Source of the DNA: Pseudomonas inefficax | GTDB taxonomy: Bacteria; Pseudomonadota; Gammaproteobacteria; Pseudomonadales; Pseudomonadaceae | NCBI RefSeq assembly: GCF_900277125.1 | Contig: NZ_OPYN01000200.1 | Location: 1-64,000 of the forward strand | Reading direction: 5' to 3' | DNA: 64,000 nt | Part shown: in pieces, positions 28,057 through 37,540 of the stretch | Layout of the letters: every line of letters begins with the position of its first letter | How positions within the stretch are numbered: the first letter of the stretch is position 1 | The notes under the pieces: generated by a model | Told to the model about the DNA's origin: nothing | The model's input: the letters and a program-made list of their open reading frames with translations, nothing else | The model's database searches: none | Translations under genes and position numbers: made by a program

Positions 28057-28974
28057 TTAACGCCAATGGTCCAGGAATACCTGTTGCTCCCGCCACGCCT
28101 CATCCTGCACCACCGCCCTGAACCGCACCACCGCCCCCGGCATGCACTGCGCCAGTTGCGCCAGCGCCAGCGGCGTCAATGCCCCAAGCCGTGGATAGCC
28201 GCCAATGGTCTGCCGGTCATTGAGCAACACGATCGGCTGCCCATCCGGCGGCACCTGCACCGCCCCCAGCGGAATCCCCTCGGAAATCATCGGCGCGCCC
28301 TGGTAGGCCAGCTGCGGCCCCAACAGGCGGATGCCCATACGGTCGGCCCGACTGTCCAGCGTCCACTCGCGGTTGAACGCCTCGAACAGGCTGGTACCAC
28401 TGAAATCACCGATCTGTGCCCCCATCACCAGGTCAAGCACAGGCTTTTGTGCGTACTGTGGCCGCAGCGCTTCCGGTACCTCACGCAGGGTCGCCGGCGT
28501 GCCTGAAAATGCCAGCGCCTGGCCTTTGTCGAGCGCAGAGCCCTGGCCATCGATACCGCCCAGTTCTTCCCGCACAACCGTGGCACAACTGCCCAGCACA
28601 TCCTCACCCAGAAACCCGCCAGGTGCTGCCAGATACGCCCGCACGCCCTGCCTCGGCTGTTTCAGGCTCAACCGCTGCCCCTTTGCCAATGCAAAGCTGC
28701 GCCAGGGTGCCAGCGGCTGATCATCGACCCGCGCATCCAGGTCGGCACCGGCCAGGGCCAGCACACAATCCTGCTCAGCAACCACACAGAAACCACCAAG
28801 CGCTACCTCGACCACAGGCGCCGCCAACGGGTTGCCCAGCAGCCAGTTGGCCCAATGCATCGCCACCCAGTCCAGCGCCCCACCCTGGGTCACGCCCAGG
28901 TGGCGTACGCCAAAGCGCCCGCCATCCTGCAGCTGGCACAGCGGCGTACTGGCCTCGATCTTCAACTGCTTCAT
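28057..28974 (-). CDS. pxpC: 5-oxoprolinase subunit C (KipA-like)
   Basis: This 305-residue protein is of the biotin-dependent carboxyltransferase-like (KipA) family. Characteristic text is LQDGGRFGVRHLGVTQGGA near the N-terminus, PGGFLG in the middle and DRQTIGGYPRLG near 250. With PxpA and PxpB it hydrolyses 5-oxoproline to glutamate using ATP. Its ATG overlaps the pxpB stop by ATGA, showing translational coupling. Confidence 0.92.
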   Translation of the reverse strand: MKQLKIEASTPLCQLQDGGRFGVRHLGVTQGGALDWVAMHWANWLLGNPLAAPVVEVALGGFCVVAEQDCVLALAGADLDARVDDQPLAPWRSFALAKGQRLSLKQPRQGVRAYLAAPGGFLGEDVLGSCATVVREELGGIDGQGSALDKGQALAFSGTPATLREVPEALRPQYAQKPVLDLVMGAQIGDFSGTSLFEAFNREWTLDSRADRMGIRLLGPQLAYQGAPMISEGIPLGAVQVPPDGQPIVLLNDRQTIGGYPRLGALTPLALAQLAQCMPGAVVRFRAVVQDEAWREQQVFLDHWR

Positions 28975-29657
28975 GTTTGTGCCTCCACATCACCGCCCAA
29001 CGCCACGAACTCGCTGCGCGAAACCGGCACGAAGCGCACCCGGTCACCGGGCTGCAACAGGCTGTAGCCCTCGCGTTCACGGTCGAACAGGCGCACCGGG
29101 GTACGCCCGATCAGGTTCCAGCCCCCCGGCGATACCGCCGGATAGGCCGCCGTCTGGCGCTCGGCAATGCCGACGCTGCCGGCCGCCACGCGCTTGCGCG
29201 GGGTGCCAAGGCGCGGGCTGGCCAGGCGTTCGTGCACCAGGCCCATGAAGCCGAAACCGGGGGCGAAACCCAGGGCGAATACCGGGTACTCGCGCTCGCT
29301 GTGCAAGCGGATAACCTCTGCTTCACTCGAGCCGATACGGGCCGCCAACACCGGCAGCTCCGGGCCGACGCTGGCGTCGTACCACACCGGGATTTCATGG
29401 CAGCGGCCAGCGCTGTGCGTGTCTGGCCGCAGGTCTTCCAGCGCACGGATAATCAGCGCCCTCGCCTCACTTGGCGGCAGGTCGAACTGCACCATCAGCG
29501 TGGTGTAGGACGGCACCAGGTCCAGCAAGTGCTCGCCGAACGCCGCGTGCAAGCGCTGGCTGGCGGCAAGCATCCACGGCATGTTGCCCTCGTCGATGGA
29601 GTCGAACAGGCGCACCATCAGGCTGTCGATGGCCACGACTTCAATGCGCAGCTTCAT
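28971..29657 (-). CDS. pxpB: 5-oxoprolinase subunit B (KipI-like)
   Basis: This 228-residue protein is of the KipI/PxpB family. It has the hallmark GFAPGFGFM near residue 130, preceded by VSYTTL-like [13 protein letters not shown] and followed by [14 protein letters not shown]. It is the middle subunit of the ATP-dependent 5-oxoprolinase. Start and stop both overlap the neighbouring genes as ATGA, so pxpA, pxpB and pxpC form one translational unit. Confidence 0.92.
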   Translation of the reverse strand: MKLRIEVVAIDSLMVRLFDSIDEGNMPWMLAASQRLHAAFGEHLLDLVPSYTTLMVQFDLPPSEARALIIRALEDLRPDTHSAGRCHEIPVWYDASVGPELPVLAARIGSSEAEVIRLHSEREYPVFALGFAPGFGFMGLVHERLASPRLGTPRKRVAAGSVGIAERQTAAYPAVSPGGWNLIGRTPVRLFDREREGYSLLQPGDRVRFVPVSRSEFVALGGDVEAQT

Positions 29658-30433
29658 CGCGACTCCAGGGCATCGAGAGCCTGGCGAATCTGCCGCACCG
29701 CGGCTACCGAACTGTCATTGTCGCCGTGTACGCACAGGGTGCTGGCCGCCAGCCTCAACGCACTACCGTCGTCCGCCACCAGCGTGTCGCCACGGGCCAG
29801 GCGCACGGCCTGCTCCACCACCAGCGCCGGGTCGTGGTGCACCGCGCCGGGCAGGCGCCGCGATAGCAGATGCCCGCTGGCGGTATAGGCGCGGTCGGCG
29901 AATGCTTCGAACCACAGCGGCACGCCAATTTCATCGCCCAGGGCCTGGGCGGCGCGGTTGTCGGCGGTGGCCATCAGCATCAGCGGCAGGTCGCCGCCAT
30001 AGGCCGCCACAGCCTCCAGTACGGTACGCAGCTTGAGCGGGTCGGCCATCATGTCGTTGTACAGCGCACCATGGGGTTTCACGTAGGCCACACGGCCACC
30101 CAACACTTTGCAGATGCCGTCCAGTGCACCGATCTGGTAATGCAGCAGGTCGCGGATTTCCTCCGGGCTGCAGGCCATGGAGCGGCGGCCGAAGCCGACC
30201 AGGTCCGGGTAGGCCGGGTGCGCGCCGATGGTCACCCCGTGCTGCAGCGCCAGGGCCACGGTGCGGCGCATGATGCTGGGGTCCCCGGCGTGGTAGCCGC
30301 AGGCGATGTTGGCGCAATCTATGTAGGGCATGACCTCGGCATCCAGGCCCATGCGCCAACTGCCGAAACTCTCGCCCATGTCGCAATTGAGTAGCAGGCG
30401 TTCCACCGCGCGGCCTCCGTTGTCGTTGTTCAT
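29654..30433 (-). CDS. pxpA: 5-oxoprolinase subunit A (LamB/YcsF family)
   Basis: This 259-residue protein is of the LamB/YcsF family. It has [10 protein letters not shown] near the start, [12 protein letters not shown] (about 43) and [10 protein letters not shown] (about 118). PxpA is the catalytic partner in ring opening of 5-oxoproline, a damage product of glutamate and glutamine. The gene starts nine bases after an MFS transporter gene, which suggests that uptake of 5-oxoproline or a related acid is coupled to its breakdown. Confidence 0.92.
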   Translation of the reverse strand: MNNDNGGRAVERLLLNCDMGESFGSWRMGLDAEVMPYIDCANIACGYHAGDPSIMRRTVALALQHGVTIGAHPAYPDLVGFGRRSMACSPEEIRDLLHYQIGALDGICKVLGGRVAYVKPHGALYNDMMADPLKLRTVLEAVAAYGGDLPLMLMATADNRAAQALGDEIGVPLWFEAFADRAYTASGHLLSRRLPGAVHHDPALVVEQAVRLARGDTLVADDGSALRLAASTLCVHGDNDSSVAAVRQIRQALDALESR

Positions 30434-30442
30434 ATGCCTACC

Positions 30443-31729
30443 TTACCGCGCCTGCAGTTGTTTGCCGCGGGTTTCCGGCAGGCTCAGCGCCGCCACGATC
30501 ACCACGCCGTAGGACACGGCCGAAAACACGCCGATACCCAGGCCCAGCGGCACTTTCTGGCCGAGCACGCCGATCAGCAGCGGGAACAGCGCCGCGATGA
30601 CCTTGCCGATGTTGTAGCAGAAGCCCTGCCCCGAACCGCGGATACGCGTAGGGAACAGTTCGGTGAGGAACGCGCCCATGCCACTGAAGATGCCCGAGGC
30701 GAAGAAGCCCAGCGGGAAGCCCAGCCACAGCATCACGCCGTCGCTGACCGGCATTTGCGTGTACAACAGCACGATGACGAACGAGCCCACGGCGAACAGG
30801 ATGAAGTTCTTCTTGCGCCCCAGCAGGTCGGACAGATACGCACTGATTACATAGCCGACGTAGGAGCCTACGATCACCATGGCCAGGTAACCACCGGTAC
30901 CCAGCACGCTCAGCCCGCGCTCGTTCTTCAGGAAGGTCGGCAGCCATGAGGTAATGGCGTAGTAGCCGCCCAGGGCGCCGGTGGTCAGCAGCGACGCTCG
31001 CACGGTGGTCCAGAGCATGCCCGGGGCAAAGATTTCGTAGAACTGCGCAGGAGCCTCGGCGCTTTCCACCGCCTTGGCCTCGCGGTACACCTCGGGGTCC
31101 TTGACCAGGCGGCGGACGAAGATCACGAAAATCGCCGGCACCAGGCCCAGCAGGAACAGCGCGCGCCAGGCCTGCTCTGCCGGCAGCCAAGAGAACAGCA
31201 ACGCGTAGAGGATGGCGGTGAGGCCCCAGCCAAGCGCCCAGCCGGACTGCACCATGCCCACCGCCTTGCCACGGTCCTGGGCACGGATCACCTCGCCGAT
31301 CAGCACTGCGCCGGCGGTCCATTCACCGCCAAAGCCGAAGCCCATCAGGGTACGGGCGATCAGCAGCTGTTCGTAGTTCTGGGCGAAACCGCAGAGGAAG
31401 GTGAAGAAGGCAAACCACAGCACCGTCAGTTGCAGGGTGCGCACGCGGCCAATGCGGTCGGAGAGAATGCCGGCCACCCAGCCCCCCACGGCCGAGGCGA
31501 TCAAGGTGCTGGTGTGGATCAACCCGGCTTCGGTGGTGGTGATGCCCCACAGCATGATCAGCGTGGGGATGACGAAGCTGAGCATTTGCGTGTCCATACC
31601 ATCCAGGCCATAGCCGATCTTGCAGCTCCAGAAGGTGCGGCGCTGCTGTGAGTCGATGTCGCGGTACCAGGCAAAAGGCCCGGACGAAGATGGGGAATTG
31701 ACCTGCTGCTGTACGCCGGTGGGGTTCAT
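30443..31729 (-). CDS. MFS transporter upstream of pxpABC
   Basis: This 428-residue transporter of the major facilitator superfamily has about 12 hydrophobic segments. The loop 2-3 signature GILSDRIGRVRT and the loop 8-9 equivalent LSDLLGRKKN place it with sugar- and aromatic-acid:H+ symporters. ATG at 31729 (MNPTGV) follows GAGGC; an upstream in-frame codon at 31768 is less well placed. It heads the operon with pxpA, pxpB and pxpC and is divergent from a LysR regulator. The substrate is unproven; 5-oxoproline is the natural guess. Confidence 0.88.
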   Translation of the reverse strand: MNPTGVQQQVNSPSSSGPFAWYRDIDSQQRRTFWSCKIGYGLDGMDTQMLSFVIPTLIMLWGITTTEAGLIHTSTLIASAVGGWVAGILSDRIGRVRTLQLTVLWFAFFTFLCGFAQNYEQLLIARTLMGFGFGGEWTAGAVLIGEVIRAQDRGKAVGMVQSGWALGWGLTAILYALLFSWLPAEQAWRALFLLGLVPAIFVIFVRRLVKDPEVYREAKAVESAEAPAQFYEIFAPGMLWTTVRASLLTTGALGGYYAITSWLPTFLKNERGLSVLGTGGYLAMVIVGSYVGYVISAYLSDLLGRKKNFILFAVGSFVIVLLYTQMPVSDGVMLWLGFPLGFFASGIFSGMGAFLTELFPTRIRGSGQGFCYNIGKVIAALFPLLIGVLGQKVPLGLGIGVFSAVSYGVVIVAALSLPETRGKQLQAR

Positions 31730-31857
31730 GCTTGCCTCGGCTTGTTGGTATTGTTTTATGGGCGACAAAGTGTCGCGGCCTGTGCGTCATTGTTCAGAGG
31801 CCGCGCCTGCTGCGTCCAACGATAAAAACCGCCGGTCTGGAACAAGAAAAACTGATC

Positions 31858-32769
31858 ATGAACCTTCGCTTCCTCGAAACCTTCGTCTGGGTTGCCCGGC
31901 TCAAGAGCTTCCGCCTGACCGCGGAAAAGCTGTTCACCACCCAGGCCTCGGTGTCCAGCCGCATTGCCGCGCTGGAGGCCGACCTGGGCGTGAAGCTGCT
32001 GCTGCGCGATTCACGCGGGGTCAGCCTGACCCCGGAGGGCGGCAAGGTACTGGAATATGCCGAGCGCATGCTGGAAACCGCCAAGGCCATGAAGCAGTCG
32101 CTGGACAGCGACCGGGCCAAGGTCGGGCGTATCCGTATCGGGGTGATGGACACGGTAATCCACACCTGGATGAGCGCGCTGGTGGCGGAGCTGACCGAGC
32201 GGTACCCGCAGGTAGAGATCGAACTGGTGGCCGACACTGCGCTGAACCTTCGCGAGCAATTGCAGAAGGGCTTTCTCGACGTGATTCTGCAGACCGACCT
32301 GCTGCGCGAACAGTCGATCCGCAGCCTGGACCTGGCGCGCTATCCGATGGGTTGGGTGGTGGCCGCCGGCTCGCACCAGCACCGCGATTACGGATCATTG
32401 GCCGAGCTTGGACGGGAACGCATTATCACTTTCTCGAAGAACTCGCGGCCGCACCAGGAAGTGCTGAGCCTGCTGCAGGGCGCGGGGGCCGAAACGCCGC
32501 GGCTGAACTGCGTGAACTCGGTGGCGGCGATTACCCGGTTGTTGCGCGACGGGTTTGGAATTGGTGCGTTGCCGCCGGCGCTGGTGGATGCCGAGTTGAG
32601 CCGGGGTGAGCTGGTGTTGCTGCAGGGGCTGCAACCGCCGCCGAGCCTGGAACTGGTGGTGGCTTGGCAGACCGGGGTGGTGTTGGTGGATGAAGTGGTC
32701 GGGGTGTGCCGGCAGGTGCTGGAGAGGTATGCGCGGGATGTGGGTGGGCAGCGGATAGTGCTGGTGTGA
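31858..32769 (+). CDS. LysR regulator divergent from MFS-pxpABC
   Basis: This 303-residue LysR-type activator has an N-terminal winged helix-turn-helix (FRLTAEKLFTTQASVSSRIA, about residues 18-37) and a periplasmic-binding-protein-like effector domain from about 90. The 128-base divergent gap to the transporter gene is the usual layout for control of the adjoining operon, so it probably responds to 5-oxoproline or a relative. ATG at 31858 is preferred to upstream in-frame codons, because LysR proteins start a few residues before the first helix. Confidence 0.88.
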   Translation: MNLRFLETFVWVARLKSFRLTAEKLFTTQASVSSRIAALEADLGVKLLLRDSRGVSLTPEGGKVLEYAERMLETAKAMKQSLDSDRAKVGRIRIGVMDTVIHTWMSALVAELTERYPQVEIELVADTALNLREQLQKGFLDVILQTDLLREQSIRSLDLARYPMGWVVAAGSHQHRDYGSLAELGRERIITFSKNSRPHQEVLSLLQGAGAETPRLNCVNSVAAITRLLRDGFGIGALPPALVDAELSRGELVLLQGLQPPPSLELVVAWQTGVVLVDEVVGVCRQVLERYARDVGGQRIVLV

Positions 32770-32780
32770 ACCAGCTGTGC

Positions 32781-32894
32781 TGCCTGTGCTGGCCCTTTCG
32801 CGGGTAAACCCGCTCCCACAGGTACTGCATAAGCTTGAATCCTGTGCAAACCCTGTGGGAGCGGGTTTACCCGCGAAGAGGCCAGTACAGGCAA
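32781..32894. repeat. REP pair, GGGTAAACCC tips
   Basis: The pair lies at the convergent ends of the LysR gene and a DUF2937 gene, with outer TGCCTGTGCTGGCC and GGCCAGTACAGGCA extensions that lengthen the palindrome. Confidence 0.85.
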
Positions 32895-32901
32895 GCAAAA
32901 A

Positions 32902-33423
32902 TCAGCGCCAGCTCTCTTTCACCGCCCTGCGCCGCCCACCCAGAATCACCCAGCCAATCCCCAGCAGCAGGCTCTCGACCACGAAGGCCAGCACAAACCC
33001 TGCGCCAACGCCCCAGCCAATCGCCTCGGGTACCAGCAAAATCTGATAGCTATAGCCGTTCAAGGTCTCTTCCCGCAGTTGCGGGTCCGCCTGCACCAGC
33101 ACATGCCAGGTGCGCTGCGCCCATGCCCCTTGCAGCGCCTGCCATTCGTTTTCCAACAATTGGTTGCGGATCATCAGGCTTTCGATGCTGTTGGCGTCAC
33201 TGAGGAACACCGGATCGTCGCTACTGCGATAATGCCGCAGCAGCGCCTGCAGGTCGCCATTGAAAAAGCGTTCGGCGGTCTGCCGGAAGCCATCGAGCGC
33301 CTCGCGTGATTCGAACAGGTGCGCCTCGACCCGCTGGCTGTAGTCCTTCACCAGCCCCGGAACCTGGATACCGGCCAGCAGGCCGAAGGTGAACAGCAGC
33401 AACCGCAGGTAACTTCTGAACAT
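32902..33423 (-). CDS. DUF2937 membrane protein
   Basis: This 173-residue protein has one hydrophobic segment at each end (about 5-22 and 140-165) and a helical, charged middle that probably faces the periplasm. The topology and text (VKDYSQRVEAHLFESREALD) fit DUF2937, whose role is unknown. AAGGAC precedes the ATG. It starts nine bases after a class II glutamine amidotransferase gene and is likely in one operon with it and with the membrane protein at 34221. Confidence 0.75.
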   Translation of the reverse strand: MFRSYLRLLLFTFGLLAGIQVPGLVKDYSQRVEAHLFESREALDGFRQTAERFFNGDLQALLRHYRSSDDPVFLSDANSIESLMIRNQLLENEWQALQGAWAQRTWHVLVQADPQLREETLNGYSYQILLVPEAIGWGVGAGFVLAFVVESLLLGIGWVILGGRRRAVKESWR

Positions 33424-33432
33424 GCCGCGTCC

Positions 33433-34206
33433 TTAGCTCTGGCCTTGCGCCACGCACTCGCCGTGCCGCCACAGGGCCCACTGACCCGGCTCGTAGCGCT
33501 GCCAGGTCTCGTTCTCGGTCAAGGCCTCGGTGGCGATCACCGTGACCACGTCGTTGGGGGTGGTTTCGGTGTGAAAATCGACGATCAGGTCGACATCCTT
33601 CAACCGTGCCGCACCAAAGGGTGCACGGCGGGTAATGTGCACCAGCTTGGTCGAACAGAAGCAGAACAGCCAGTCACCGTCGCTGAGCATGCAGTTGAAC
33701 ACGCCCTGGCTGCGGTAGCCGGCACAGGCTTCGACCAGCACCGGCAGCAGCTGTTCCACCGGCACGGGCTCGGGGAAGGCACTGCGGATGCGGTTGAGCA
33801 GGTCGCAGAAGGCCGCCTCGCTGTCGGTGTCGCCCACCGGCCGGTAGAAGCTGGCCAGGCCCTTGAAGTCGCCCAGCTGGCCATTGTGCGCGAAGCACCA
33901 GTTGCGACCCCACATCTCCCGCACGAACGGGTGAGTGTTGGACAGGCACACCTTGCCGACGTTGGCCTGGCGTATGTGGCCGATGACCACTTCGCTCTTG
34001 ATGGGATAACGCTGCACCAGGTTGGCCACTTCCGACTCGCTGCTGGCAGCCGGGTCCTGGAACAGGCGCAGGCCACGGCCTTCGTAGAAGCCGATGCCCC
34101 AGCCGTCACGGTGCGGGCCGGTACGGCCGCCGCGCTGCATCAGGCCGGTGAAGCTGAAGACGATGTCGGTGGGGACGTTGGCACTCATGCCCAGCAGTTC
34201 GCACAT
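33433..34206 (-). CDS. Class II glutamine amidotransferase (YafJ-like)
   Basis: This 257-residue N-terminal-nucleophile amidotransferase has Cys2 (MCELLGMSAN) as the expected catalytic residue after Met removal. HRDGWGIGFY, GHIRQANVG and FAHNGQLG form the glutamine site. It is a stand-alone glutaminase domain of the YafJ type with no synthetase domain attached, so the ammonia acceptor is unknown. GGAGAC and AGG precede the start. Confidence 0.88.
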   Translation of the reverse strand: MCELLGMSANVPTDIVFSFTGLMQRGGRTGPHRDGWGIGFYEGRGLRLFQDPAASSESEVANLVQRYPIKSEVVIGHIRQANVGKVCLSNTHPFVREMWGRNWCFAHNGQLGDFKGLASFYRPVGDTDSEAAFCDLLNRIRSAFPEPVPVEQLLPVLVEACAGYRSQGVFNCMLSDGDWLFCFCSTKLVHITRRAPFGAARLKDVDLIVDFHTETTPNDVVTVIATEALTENETWQRYEPGQWALWRHGECVAQGQS

Positions 34207-34220
34207 AGACCTGTCTCCGC

Positions 34221-34727
34221 TTACAGACGGGGCTCGACCCGGCCGCCGCCTCGGGAGACGGCCGGGGCGGCAGGGGGTGGCGCATCACGGTATCGGTCGC
34301 GACGCTCTGCGGCCAGCGGGGCCTGGACGCCAAGCTGGTCATCTTCGGCAGCCTGGCGCTGGGCAGCGGCCTCGACCTGCGCGCGGCGCTCGCGGGCGCG
34401 CTTTTCCAGCGGCAAGCGCAGCAGTACGAAAAGGAAATACAGGGAAAAGGCGCCCATGCCGTACATGGCGAAGTCGGACACCGCGCGCCAGGCGTTGTTG
34501 CCGACCTTGAAGGCAACATCCAGGGCGGTGATGGCAATGGCCGGGGCGAAGCTGTCCTTGACCGGGTCGACGATGGTCGGGGTCAGCAGCAGCACTGCCA
34601 GCACCACCCGCAGCGGTTCGCGCAGCCAGCGCCACATCCAGCCGGTGAGCTTGAAGCCCACCATCAGGCAGCCCAGGGCAGCAACGGCGTAAAGGCCCCA
34701 GGCGAGGGTGTAGTCGTTCTCGGTCAT
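34221..34727 (-). CDS. Small inner-membrane protein of unknown function
   Basis: This 168-residue protein has three or four hydrophobic segments in the first 105 residues (for example LYAVAALGCLMVGF and FSLYFLFVLLRLP). A charged, Arg/Ala/Pro-rich cytoplasmic tail follows (EKRARERRAQVEAA). I do not recognise a characterised family. It is the first gene of a probable three-gene operon with the amidotransferase and DUF2937 genes. No strong ribosome-binding site is visible. Confidence 0.7.
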   Translation of the reverse strand: MTENDYTLAWGLYAVAALGCLMVGFKLTGWMWRWLREPLRVVLAVLLLTPTIVDPVKDSFAPAIAITALDVAFKVGNNAWRAVSDFAMYGMGAFSLYFLFVLLRLPLEKRARERRAQVEAAAQRQAAEDDQLGVQAPLAAERRDRYRDAPPPAAPAVSRGGGRVEPRL

Positions 34728-34792
34728 GGTGTTCGTGCAAGCCAGGCAAAGAGATGCCTATGATAAACACTTTTCCGGGCGCAGACAGTGTT

Positions 34793-34906
34793 TGCCTGTG
34801 CCGGCCGCTTCGCGGGTAAACCCGCTCCCACAGGTAATGCGCATGGCTCGAAGTCTGCAGTGATCCTGTGGGAGCGGGTTTACCCGCGAAGAGGCCGGTA
34901 CAGGCG
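34793..34906. repeat. REP pair in a divergent intergenic region
   Basis: The GGGTAAACCC-tip pair lies between two divergent starts (34727 minus, 34928 plus). It would therefore sit in the 5' leader or promoter of at least one of them, unlike the more usual 3'-end position. Confidence 0.85.
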
Positions 34907-34927
34907 ACCCCAAACATGAGATCTTCA

Positions 34928-36970
34928 ATGCAAACCAAGCCCCAACCCCCGATTGCCCACGCCGACAACACCGCCGACCCGTACGCCTGGCTGCAACAGC
35001 GCGACACCCCCGAGGTGCTTGCCTACCTGCAGGCCGAGAACGCCTACCAGGAAGCCTGCCTGGCCGACCAGGCGCCGCTGCGCGAACAACTGTTCGAAGA
35101 GATCAAGGGTCGCATCCTGGAAACCGACCTCTCGCTGCCGGCGCCTTGGGGGCCCTACCTGTACTACACCCGTACCACTGCGGGCGACGAGTACCCGCGT
35201 CACTACCGCTGCCCGCGCCCGGCCGACGACTCCAACACGGTCGATGAAGGCCAGGAACAACTGCTGCTCGACCCCAACGCCCTGGCCAATGGCGGTTTCC
35301 TGTCCCTTGGCGCGTTCAGCGTGAGCCCCGACCACCGCCTGCTGGCTTACAGCCTGGACACCAGCGGCGACGAAATCTTCACCCTGTACGTGAAGGACCT
35401 GGCCAGTGGCAGCGTCACCACCCTGCCCTTCGACGACTGCGACGGCAGCCTGACCTGGGCCAACGACAGCCAGACGCTGTTCTTCGCCGAACTGGACGAC
35501 ACCCACCGCCCGTGGCGCCTGCGTCGTCACACGCTGGGCAACGAAGGTGCGCAGACCGTGTTCGAAGAACCCGACGGGCGCTTCTTCCTGCACTGCTACC
35601 GCACCAGCTCCGAACGCCAACTGGTGCTGCTGCTCAACAGCAAGACCACCAGCGAAGCCTGGGTGCTGGATGCGCAGACCCCGCTGGCAGCGTTCACCTG
35701 CCTGGCGCCACGCGTCGAAGGCCACGAGTACTTCCCCGACCACGGCCAGCTCGACGGCCAGTGGCGCTGGTTCATCCGCACCAACCAGGACGGCATCAAC
35801 TTCGCCCTGTACCACGCCCCGGTCGCGCCGGTGCCCAGCCGTGAGCAATGGCAGGTGCTGGTGCCGCACCGCGACGCGATCATGCTCGAGGGCCTCAGCC
35901 TGAATGCCGGCGCGCTGACCCTGAGCCTGCGCGAAGGCGGCCTGCCGATCATCGAAGTACGCCCGCAGGGCCTGGCGGCCTACCGCGTCGAACTACCCGA
36001 TGCGGCCTACAGCCTGTACGTGCAGGACAGCCTGGAGTTCACCAGCCCGCGCCTGCGCCTGCGCTACGAAGCACTCAACCGCCCGGCCCAGGTGCGCCAG
36101 CTGGACTTGGCCAGCGGTGCCCAGGCGGTGCTCAAGCAAACCCCGGTGCTGGGGCCGTTCGATGCCGACGACTATGTCAGCGAGCGCCTGTGGGCCACGG
36201 CAGCGGACGGCACCCGGGTGCCGATCAGCCTGGTGCGCCGCCGCCAGGACCTGGGCCGGACCGTGCCGTTGTACCTGTATGGCTACGGGGCCTATGGCGA
36301 AAGCCTCGACCCGTGGTTCTCGCATGCGCGCCTGAGCCTGCTGGAGCGCGGCGTGGCCTTTGCCATCGCCCACGTGCGTGGCGGCGGCGAACTGGGCGAA
36401 GCCTGGTACCGCGCTGGCAAGCAGGAGCACAAGCACAACACCTTCAGCGACTTCATCGCCTGTGCCGAGCACCTGATCGCCGAAGGTGTGACGGCTGCCG
36501 ACCGCCTGGCCATCAGTGGCGGCAGCGCCGGCGGCCTGCTGATGGGTGCAGTGCTCAACCTGCGACCCGAGCTGTTCCGCTGTGCGATTGCCGAAGTGCC
36601 GTTCGTCGATGTGCTCAACACCATGCTCGACCCCGAGCTGCCGCTGACCGTGACCGAGTACGACGAATGGGGCAACCCTGAAGAGCCGCAGGTGTATGAG
36701 CGGATCAAGGCCTACGCACCGTACGAGAACGTGAAGGCACAGGCCTACCCGGCAATGCTGGTGGTGGCGGGCTACAACGACAGCCGCGTGCAGTACTGGG
36801 AAGCGGCCAAATGGGTGGCGCGGCTGCGCACGCGCAAGACCGACGACAACCTGTTGCTGCTCAAGACCGAGATGGGGGCTGGGCATGGCGGGATGAGCGG
36901 GCGGTATCAGGGGCTCAAGGATGTGGCCTTGGAATATGCGTTCGTGTTTGGTGAGCTAGGTATCGTTTGA
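34928..36970 (+). CDS. ptrB: Oligopeptidase B / prolyl oligopeptidase family (S9)
   Basis: This 680-residue serine peptidase has an N-terminal seven-bladed propeller domain (about 70-400) and a C-terminal alpha/beta-hydrolase domain. The nucleophile lies in ISGGSAGGLL (about 532), the Asp probably in VAGYNDSRVQ (about 617) and the His in GAGHGG (about 652). The oligopeptidase B hallmark HVRGGGELGEAWY is present. It cleaves short peptides after basic residues in the cytoplasm. ATG at 34928 gives the usual length; an in-frame ATG four codons upstream (34916) is also possible. Confidence 0.92.
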   Translation: MQTKPQPPIAHADNTADPYAWLQQRDTPEVLAYLQAENAYQEACLADQAPLREQLFEEIKGRILETDLSLPAPWGPYLYYTRTTAGDEYPRHYRCPRPADDSNTVDEGQEQLLLDPNALANGGFLSLGAFSVSPDHRLLAYSLDTSGDEIFTLYVKDLASGSVTTLPFDDCDGSLTWANDSQTLFFAELDDTHRPWRLRRHTLGNEGAQTVFEEPDGRFFLHCYRTSSERQLVLLLNSKTTSEAWVLDAQTPLAAFTCLAPRVEGHEYFPDHGQLDGQWRWFIRTNQDGINFALYHAPVAPVPSREQWQVLVPHRDAIMLEGLSLNAGALTLSLREGGLPIIEVRPQGLAAYRVELPDAAYSLYVQDSLEFTSPRLRLRYEALNRPAQVRQLDLASGAQAVLKQTPVLGPFDADDYVSERLWATAADGTRVPISLVRRRQDLGRTVPLYLYGYGAYGESLDPWFSHARLSLLERGVAFAIAHVRGGGELGEAWYRAGKQEHKHNTFSDFIACAEHLIAEGVTAADRLAISGGSAGGLLMGAVLNLRPELFRCAIAEVPFVDVLNTMLDPELPLTVTEYDEWGNPEEPQVYERIKAYAPYENVKAQAYPAMLVVAGYNDSRVQYWEAAKWVARLRTRKTDDNLLLLKTEMGAGHGGMSGRYQGLKDVALEYAFVFGELGIV

Positions 36971-36975
36971 GAAAG

Positions 36976-37104
36976 CTGGGGGCGCTTTGCGCCCTTTTCG
37001 CGACACACGGCCGCTCCTACAGGGATAGCGCATGTCCTGAATCCTGCGCGATCCCTGTAGGAGCGGCCTTGTGTCGCGATGGGCTGCAAAGCAGCCCCAA
37101 ATTC
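36976..37104. repeat. Second-family REP pair
   Basis: The same arms as at 22267 (GGCCGCTCCTACAGG) are bracketed by GGGGGCGCTTTGCGCCC and GGGCTGCAAAGCAGCCCC hairpins, at the convergent ends of ptrB and a proline-rich protein gene. Confidence 0.85.
36977..36998 (+). terminator. Candidate intrinsic terminator after ptrB
   Basis: The stem GGGGGCGC-TTT-GCGCCC is followed at once by TTTT, seven bases after the ptrB stop codon. It doubles as the outer hairpin of the repeat pair here. Confidence 0.55.
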
Positions 37105-37129
37105 CCACAGCCAACATGGCCCCGCTCAG

Positions 37130-37408
37130 TCAATCATCCTGCACCGGCTGCTTCGGCGGGTCCTGGCGCAACCCCGGTAATGGCTGGTCCTTCGGCGGCC
37201 CGGGTACCGGCATCGGCGGTAACAGTGGCGCCCCCGGCTGGCTGCCATAGGCCTTGGGCGGCGTACTCGGGGTAATCTGCGGATATGGCGTAGGCGTAGG
37301 CGTACCCGGTGCACCGGGCACCGGCGTGTTCAGCCGGGGTGGCGTGCTGGCAGCTTCGGCCATGGGCAGGCCGGCCAACATCAGCAGAGCGAGGATCGCG
37401 CGAAACAT
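37130..37408 (-). CDS. Small proline-rich exported protein
   Basis: This 92-residue protein has a clear signal peptide (MFRAILALLMLAGLPMAEAA). The mature part is very rich in Pro, Gly and Thr (TPVPGAPGTPTPTPYP) and has no catalytic motif. A strong AGGAGG lies five bases before the ATG, which fixes the start. It is probably a periplasmic or secreted flexible protein. I do not recognise a characterised family. Confidence 0.75.
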   Translation of the reverse strand: MFRAILALLMLAGLPMAEAASTPPRLNTPVPGAPGTPTPTPYPQITPSTPPKAYGSQPGAPLLPPMPVPGPPKDQPLPGLRQDPPKQPVQDD

Positions 37409-37540
37409 CAGCAACCTCCTGTCGGGAACCTTCCTACAGGCTACGCCTAAAACAAAGCTTTCGCCTGTCCGCCTGGCCCGCAAGCGCGCTAGACTCAGTG
37501 GCATAACCGTCATTTGCCTGATCAGAACAAAGGAAACACC